Source of the DNA: Erythrocercus mccallii
Lineage: Eukaryota; Chordata; Aves; Passeriformes; Dicruridae
DNA: 64,000 nucleotides
NCBI GenBank assembly: GCA_013397435.1
Contig: VZRG01000161.1
Span: forward strand, 379,684 to 443,683
Reading direction: 5' to 3'
Part shown: positions 60,284 through 64,000 of the stretch, one piece after another
How the letters are laid out: every line of letters starts with the position of its first letter
How positions within the stretch are numbered: position 1 is the stretch's first letter
Translations under genes and position numbers: made by a program
Notes under the pieces: model-generated
Told to the model about the DNA's origin: nothing
Databases searched by the model: none
Seen by the model: only the letters and a program-made list of their open reading frames with translations

Positions 60284-61270
60284 CTGGAAATAGAAGCAGA
60301 CACAGAACATGTATAGGAAAAAGGGAAAGTTGAGAGCAGTGAAGAAAAATCAGAAAATAATTTGGCAGAAACTTGCAGAGAATATATTATAATGCACATT
60401 TTAGAGGTGTTGCTAACAAAGAGTAAATACTTAAAAAATGCTTACATTTCAAAGAGGTTGGTGCTTAAATATACCCAGAAATAGAGTGGCAGAATGCTCA
60501 AAGTTTTATTCAATTAGAATACTTGAGGCTGTATTCAATTAAATACATTACAGAATTCTCTTCTTATATGTCCAAATTCTGCTGCTCGCTGCCTTGGTGC
60601 ACAGCCAGTGCTGGGCAAAGGCATGCTCCCCATCAGAACTGAGCCCATCACCAAGAATGACAAAAATATTAAATGTTGTCATTATTGTTCTCCACCAAAC
60701 CCACCAGAACTACTGCCATAAATGCAACACAGTCCCTGCCTGGCCAGAGGAAAACCTGAAGTGAGAATCTTTATTGTGTTACTCCTCTGCTGTCTGGAAA
60801 GGGCTACTGAGACATGTGAACATGAATGTGGGATGCAATTCTCTTTGAACTCCCCCCAAAAACTACAAAGAGTAAGCTGAATTCAAAGAGCTGCAAATCC
60901 GAAGGAAAAGCAGCATTACTGAACCTGTTTACAAATCACCCCACTGCCATAAAACACAGATTTTGCCACTTATTTACCGACTGTATCAAAAGAAGCACAG
61001 AAATGAAAACTCACACGATCTTCATTATTTAAGGTTGTATTAGGATTTAGGTTCTGGAATTCTGTTGTCATTTGACCAGGCTAAAATTCCGCCAAATTCC
61101 TATTCCCCTCGATGTCCCTGCAACCCTAGCAGGGTTAAAACTCCCCTAAATCATTAGTAGGATATGAATATAGGGGTAGCAGCAGCCAAACAAAGCAGAG
61201 GGGTGGAAGAAGAAGAAGTTTCTGGGACAAAAGGAGAAGCAGATGTGGGGAGCCTGGCTGTGTGGGGTAC
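60284..61270 (-). other. MEGF6: MEGF6 intron between E3 and E4
   Basis: The intron is 987 bp, AT-rich unique sequence with no recognised element. Confidence 0.8.
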
Positions 61271-61405
61271 CTTTCTGACACTTTTTGCCGTGATATCCAG
61301 GCTGGCAGGTGCAGGAGCCGTTCCTGGGGCTGCACTCCAGCGTGTGCTCCTTCACACACTGACACTCCTCCGAGCAGCCCGCGCCAAAGGCCCACCTGGG
61401 ACAGG
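61271..61405 (-). CDS. MEGF6: MEGF6 exon E3, EGF-like repeat with a longer loop
   Basis: This 135-bp exon (45 residues) has acceptor CTGTCTGCAG|CC and donor AAAG|GTACCC. The repeat reads TCPRWAFGAGCSEECQC, VKEHTLECSPRNGSCTC, QPGYHGKKCQK. The C4-C5 loop is seven residues long (Val-Lys-Glu-His-Thr-Leu-Glu), two more than usual, and Arg-Trp-Ala replaces the common Pro-x-Gly at the start. Asn-Gly-Ser is a possible N-glycosylation sequon. Eight cysteines are present. Confidence 0.94.
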
Positions 61406-62513
61406 CTGCAGACAGGAGAAAAGGAAGCATCAGCTCTGTAATGATGCAGGAGCTGGCTGAAATTGCCCACTGCTGCAGAATGCAACTGCTGCGAGAAGCA
61501 AAACCTCTGGTTCATTTTCAGCAAGTACATCCCCGTTCCTACAGCAGCACCTGTTCGTGTGTGGGTGGGTAAAAGGAGTTTACACGATTCCTGTGTTGGG
61601 TCATTCATTTCATGTCAAGCAATGCGTGGTGAATGCAAGAACCAGAAACACTTCAAAGCAAACTCAGCTGATTTTCTGAATGAAAAAAATGTGGGTGCAC
61701 TCCAAGACAAAAGCTTTCACAGTAAAACAAAATAAAACAAAACATGAAAGATTTTTGATCTTGCACAGAGTTCACAAACAAAACCTGTAAGTACAAAGAA
61801 ACTCAATCATCTATTTTGCAAAGTTTGTGTTTTAATTGTTTTTATTCCACCTAAAGTCTGATCTTCATGCTGTCCCAGCCAGCCCTGCTCCCCAGTTCCC
61901 ATTCCATCTCATCAGCAGCCACTAACCAGCTCCAGTGACATTCCCCATCTCAGCAATAACCCTAATGATAACCTGTCCACCCCACCTATAGTTCTCACCT
62001 TTGAGCATCAGTAAATCTCAGTCCTTGTGGCAAAGATTAATCACTAGAGGAAAAGATTAATGAAGCTTCTGGGGCTTCCTGGCACACCTCAAAAGGCCTG
62101 TTCTCCTGCTACTCCCGGGCCATTGCAGAACCCAAAGCCTTGCTCATTTTATCATAAAATGGTTTGGGTTGGTTCCATAATGACCATCTCATTCCACCCC
62201 TGCCATGGGCAGGGACAATCTCCACTATCCCAGGTTGCTCCAACCTGGCTTTGGACACTTCCAGGGATCCAGGGGCAGCTTCTCTGGGCACCCTGTGCCA
62301 GTCCCTCCCCACCTTCACAGCAAAGAACATTTAAGTTAAATCTCTCCTGTTTTAGTAAATCCATTCCTCCTTGTCCTAGCACTGTGTGACTTGTGCAAGA
62401 AGTCACCCTCCTTCCTTTCTGCCAGCCCCCTTTGAGTGATGTGGATTCTTTTACAGACTGTTAATTAATGTTGCGCACACATTAAAGAGACCCAAAAATC
62501 GCTGGGGACTTAC
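61406..62513 (-). other. MEGF6: MEGF6 intron between E2 and E3
   Basis: This 1,108-bp intron contains a CR1 fragment at 62,150-62,445. The rest is unique. Confidence 0.8.
62150..62445 (-). mobile_element. CR1 LINE 3' fragment
   Basis: Inverted CR1 tail and 3' region: 'CTGCCATGGGCAGGGACAAT', 'CTATCCCAGGTTGCTCCAAC', 'CAGCTTCTCTGGGCACCCTG', 'TCCTCCTTGTCCTAGCACTG' and 'AGCCCCCTTTGAGTG'. This is the longest intact stretch of this CR1 type in the window. Confidence 0.93.
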
Positions 62514-62642
62514 TGAGGTGGCAGAAACGGCCGTAGAGCCCGGGGTCACACAGGCAGGCTCCGTACAGTCGGTGGCAGTGGCCCTTGTTGGCACAGTTGC
62601 ATGGTTTGTTGCAGTTCTTCCCAAAGAAACCTTTTGGGCAAC
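62514..62642 (-). CDS. MEGF6: MEGF6 exon E2, EGF-like repeat
   Basis: This 129-bp exon (43 residues) has acceptor CTCCAAAG|GT and donor CTCA|GTAAGT. The repeat reads GCPKGFFGKNCNKPCNC, ANKGHCHRLYGACLCDPG, LYGRFCHL, with eight cysteines. The 'HRLYGACLCDPGLYGRFC' wording is a strong match to what I recall of the vertebrate MEGF6 middle region. Only 184 bp of intron separate it from E1. Confidence 0.95.
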
Positions 62643-62826
62643 CTTTGGAGCGCACAAACACAGGAAGGCATCAGCGGCTACGAGTCAGAGCGGGTTTGTG
62701 GCCGAGCTGAGGCTCTGCGCAGCCTCGCCAGCCACCAGCTTTTCTCACCCTCTGGTCTGCTCATTATTTAAGGTAAGGGAAGAAGGGAGGAGCAATGCAG
62801 AGGCTGAGGCAGAGGTGCAGCCGTAC

Positions 62827-62955
62827 CGTCCTCGCAGAGCTGGCCCAGCACGCCGGGCGGGCAGTGGCACTGCCCCGTGCCCGGGTCACACCAGCCCCCG
62901 TTCCGGCACTGGCAGGCGCTGGCACATCCTCTGCCAAATGTCCCGGGGGGACAGG
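62827..62955 (-). CDS. MEGF6: MEGF6 exon E1 (first in window), EGF-like repeat
   Basis: This 129-bp exon (43 residues) has acceptor TCTCCACAG|CC and donor GACG|GTACGG. The repeat reads ACPPGTFGRGCASACQC, RNGGWCDPGTGQCHCPPG, VLGQLCED, with eight cysteines. The first residue assumes that the preceding exon, outside the window, ends in G. It is the most 5' exon of the gene visible here. The N-terminal signal peptide, EMI domain and calcium-binding EGF exons are not in the window. Confidence 0.94.
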
Positions 62956-64000
62956 CTGTGGAGAGAGCAGGGAGCATGAGCACACCGAGGAATCCTTCCC
63001 CTCTGCTGTAAAAGGAGCAAAACAAGGCTTTGGTGGTTGAGAAGGGTCAGGGACACAAGTCCTGTGAGGAGTGACTGAGGGAGCTGGGGGTGTTCAGCTT
63101 GGAAAAGTCATTGGAGACCTCATGGCTCCCCAAAACTCCCTGAGAGGAGGGTGTAGCTGGGGGAGGTTGTTCTCCTTCCCAGGCAGCCAGCAACAGGGCA
63201 AGAGGACACAGCCTTAAGGTGCACCAGGGGAGGGGTTTAGGTTGGACATCAGGAGGAATATCCTCACAGAAAGCATGACCGGGCATTGGAATGGGCTGCA
63301 CTAGGGAGTGGTGGAGTCACCATCCCTGGAGATGTTTAAGAAAAGACTGAATGTGGCACTCAGTGGTTGAGAAGGTGGTGTTGGGTCATAGCTTGGACTT
63401 GATCTCAAAGGTCTTTTCCAGCCTAATTGATTCTGTGATTCTGTGAAAACTGAGTAAGGAGAGAATCCTTTTAGTTGAGCAGGCTCTGAACAAAGTTATC
63501 TTCTTCTATAAAGCAATGCACATCCACCTGTTATTTACTGGGACATCTCGAAGGATACTGAATTAACCAAGCTTTGGGAAGTACAGATATGTATCCAACC
63601 CTCCCCTGCACATACTCCCCTCCCCACATAGCACAGGCTCCAAAACCATTGCTTGTCAAGTCCAAAGCTTAAATATCAGAGCCCAGCTTTGAATACTTGG
63701 AGGTAAATATTTTAAACACTATTTTTTCTTTCTCAAACGCTATTATGAAAATAATATCTTGTTTTTCAAAAGTAGTTTCTGAAACTCCCCAGGTAATCAG
63801 GGCAGCAATGGATCCACAACAGCAAAAGCAAACTGTGAGATGAAGCCTCGCTCTGCTGTTTGCAGCCTGAGCTGGCTGAGTGAATACAGTTGCTGGAGTC
63901 ATCTGACTTCACTGACATTTTATCAATGTACATTAAGAAAGTTGACATTTCACATCAATTTCCATTCAGCTTCTTTGGTGCATTATTAGAGAAATTTAGT
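62956..64000 (-). other. MEGF6: MEGF6 intron upstream of E1, partial
   Basis: At least 1,045 bp of intron run off the window edge. They contain a CR1 fragment at 63,035-63,445. No exon is seen between it and the end of the window. Confidence 0.75.
63035..63445 (+). mobile_element. CR1 LINE 3' fragment
   Basis: Sense-oriented CR1 with a longer preserved 3' region: 'CAGGGCAAGAGGACACAGCC', 'GGGGTTTAGGTTGGACATCA', 'GAGTGGTGGAGTCACCATCC', 'GATGTTTAAGAAAAGACTGA' and the tail 'TTGATTCTGTGATTCTGTGA'. At about 410 bp it is the longest CR1 copy here, with no intact reverse transcriptase frame. Confidence 0.93.

Noticed and set aside
22180..64000. Identification as MEGF10, MEGF11 or PEAR1
   Set aside because: Those relatives have fewer repeats and a transmembrane helix with a cytoplasmic tail after the last repeat. 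Here at least 23 repeats are followed by a short hydrophilic tail.
22180..64000. miR-551a hairpin, which in mammals lies in the MEGF6 locus
   Set aside because: I did not see the mature-sequence core (ACCAAGAGTGGG or its complement) in this window. It would be expected nearer the 5' part of the gene.

Overview
This window is vertebrate nuclear DNA, most likely from a bird and probably a songbird. The avian signs are roughly a dozen truncated CR1 LINE tails, recognisable by motifs such as 'CCATGGGCAGGGACACCTTC' and 'GGTGGTGGAGTCACCATCCC', and two sequences that look like endogenous-retrovirus LTRs. Introns are moderate in size, and there are no operons, CRISPR arrays or bacterial genes. The species call is an inference from repeat style.

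Positions 22,180 to 64,000 hold the 3' two thirds of one gene on the minus strand. I identify it as MEGF6 (multiple EGF-like domains 6). I placed 23 consecutive EGF-like exons and the terminal coding exon by reading GT-AG splice sites by hand. Every EGF exon is 120-135 bp, starts and ends in phase 1, and encodes one 40-45 residue cysteine-rich EGF-like repeat of the laminin/MEGF type. From E1 (62,827-62,955) the order runs down to E23 (22,641-22,769), followed by a tail exon (22,180-22,259, stop TAA at 22,180-22,182). The exons add up to about 1,014 residues. The family's mammalian members are about 1,540 residues, so the signal peptide, EMI domain and early calcium-binding EGF repeats should lie beyond 64,000. 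No transmembrane segment follows the last repeat, which fits a secreted protein and argues against MEGF10/11 or PEAR1.

Positions 1 to about 19,600 show no recognisable gene on either strand and look like sequence 3' of MEGF6. They contain CR1 remnants, AT-rich unique DNA and one CpG-richer block near 4,730-5,500. Positions about 19,600-22,180 may be the MEGF6 3' UTR, with a possible poly(A) signal at 19,609-19,614.

The most unusual spot is exon E14 (37,948-38,076). On its acceptor side, a 56-bp tandem repeat carries extra copies of the exon's own 3' splice site and first codons. On its donor side, an 11-bp repeat of the splice donor runs straight into an assembly gap (37,427-37,931). An LTR-like sequence in the gene's sense orientation lies across the gap. 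I see no new biochemical system here. The window is one large extracellular-protein gene with some striking local repeat behaviour.
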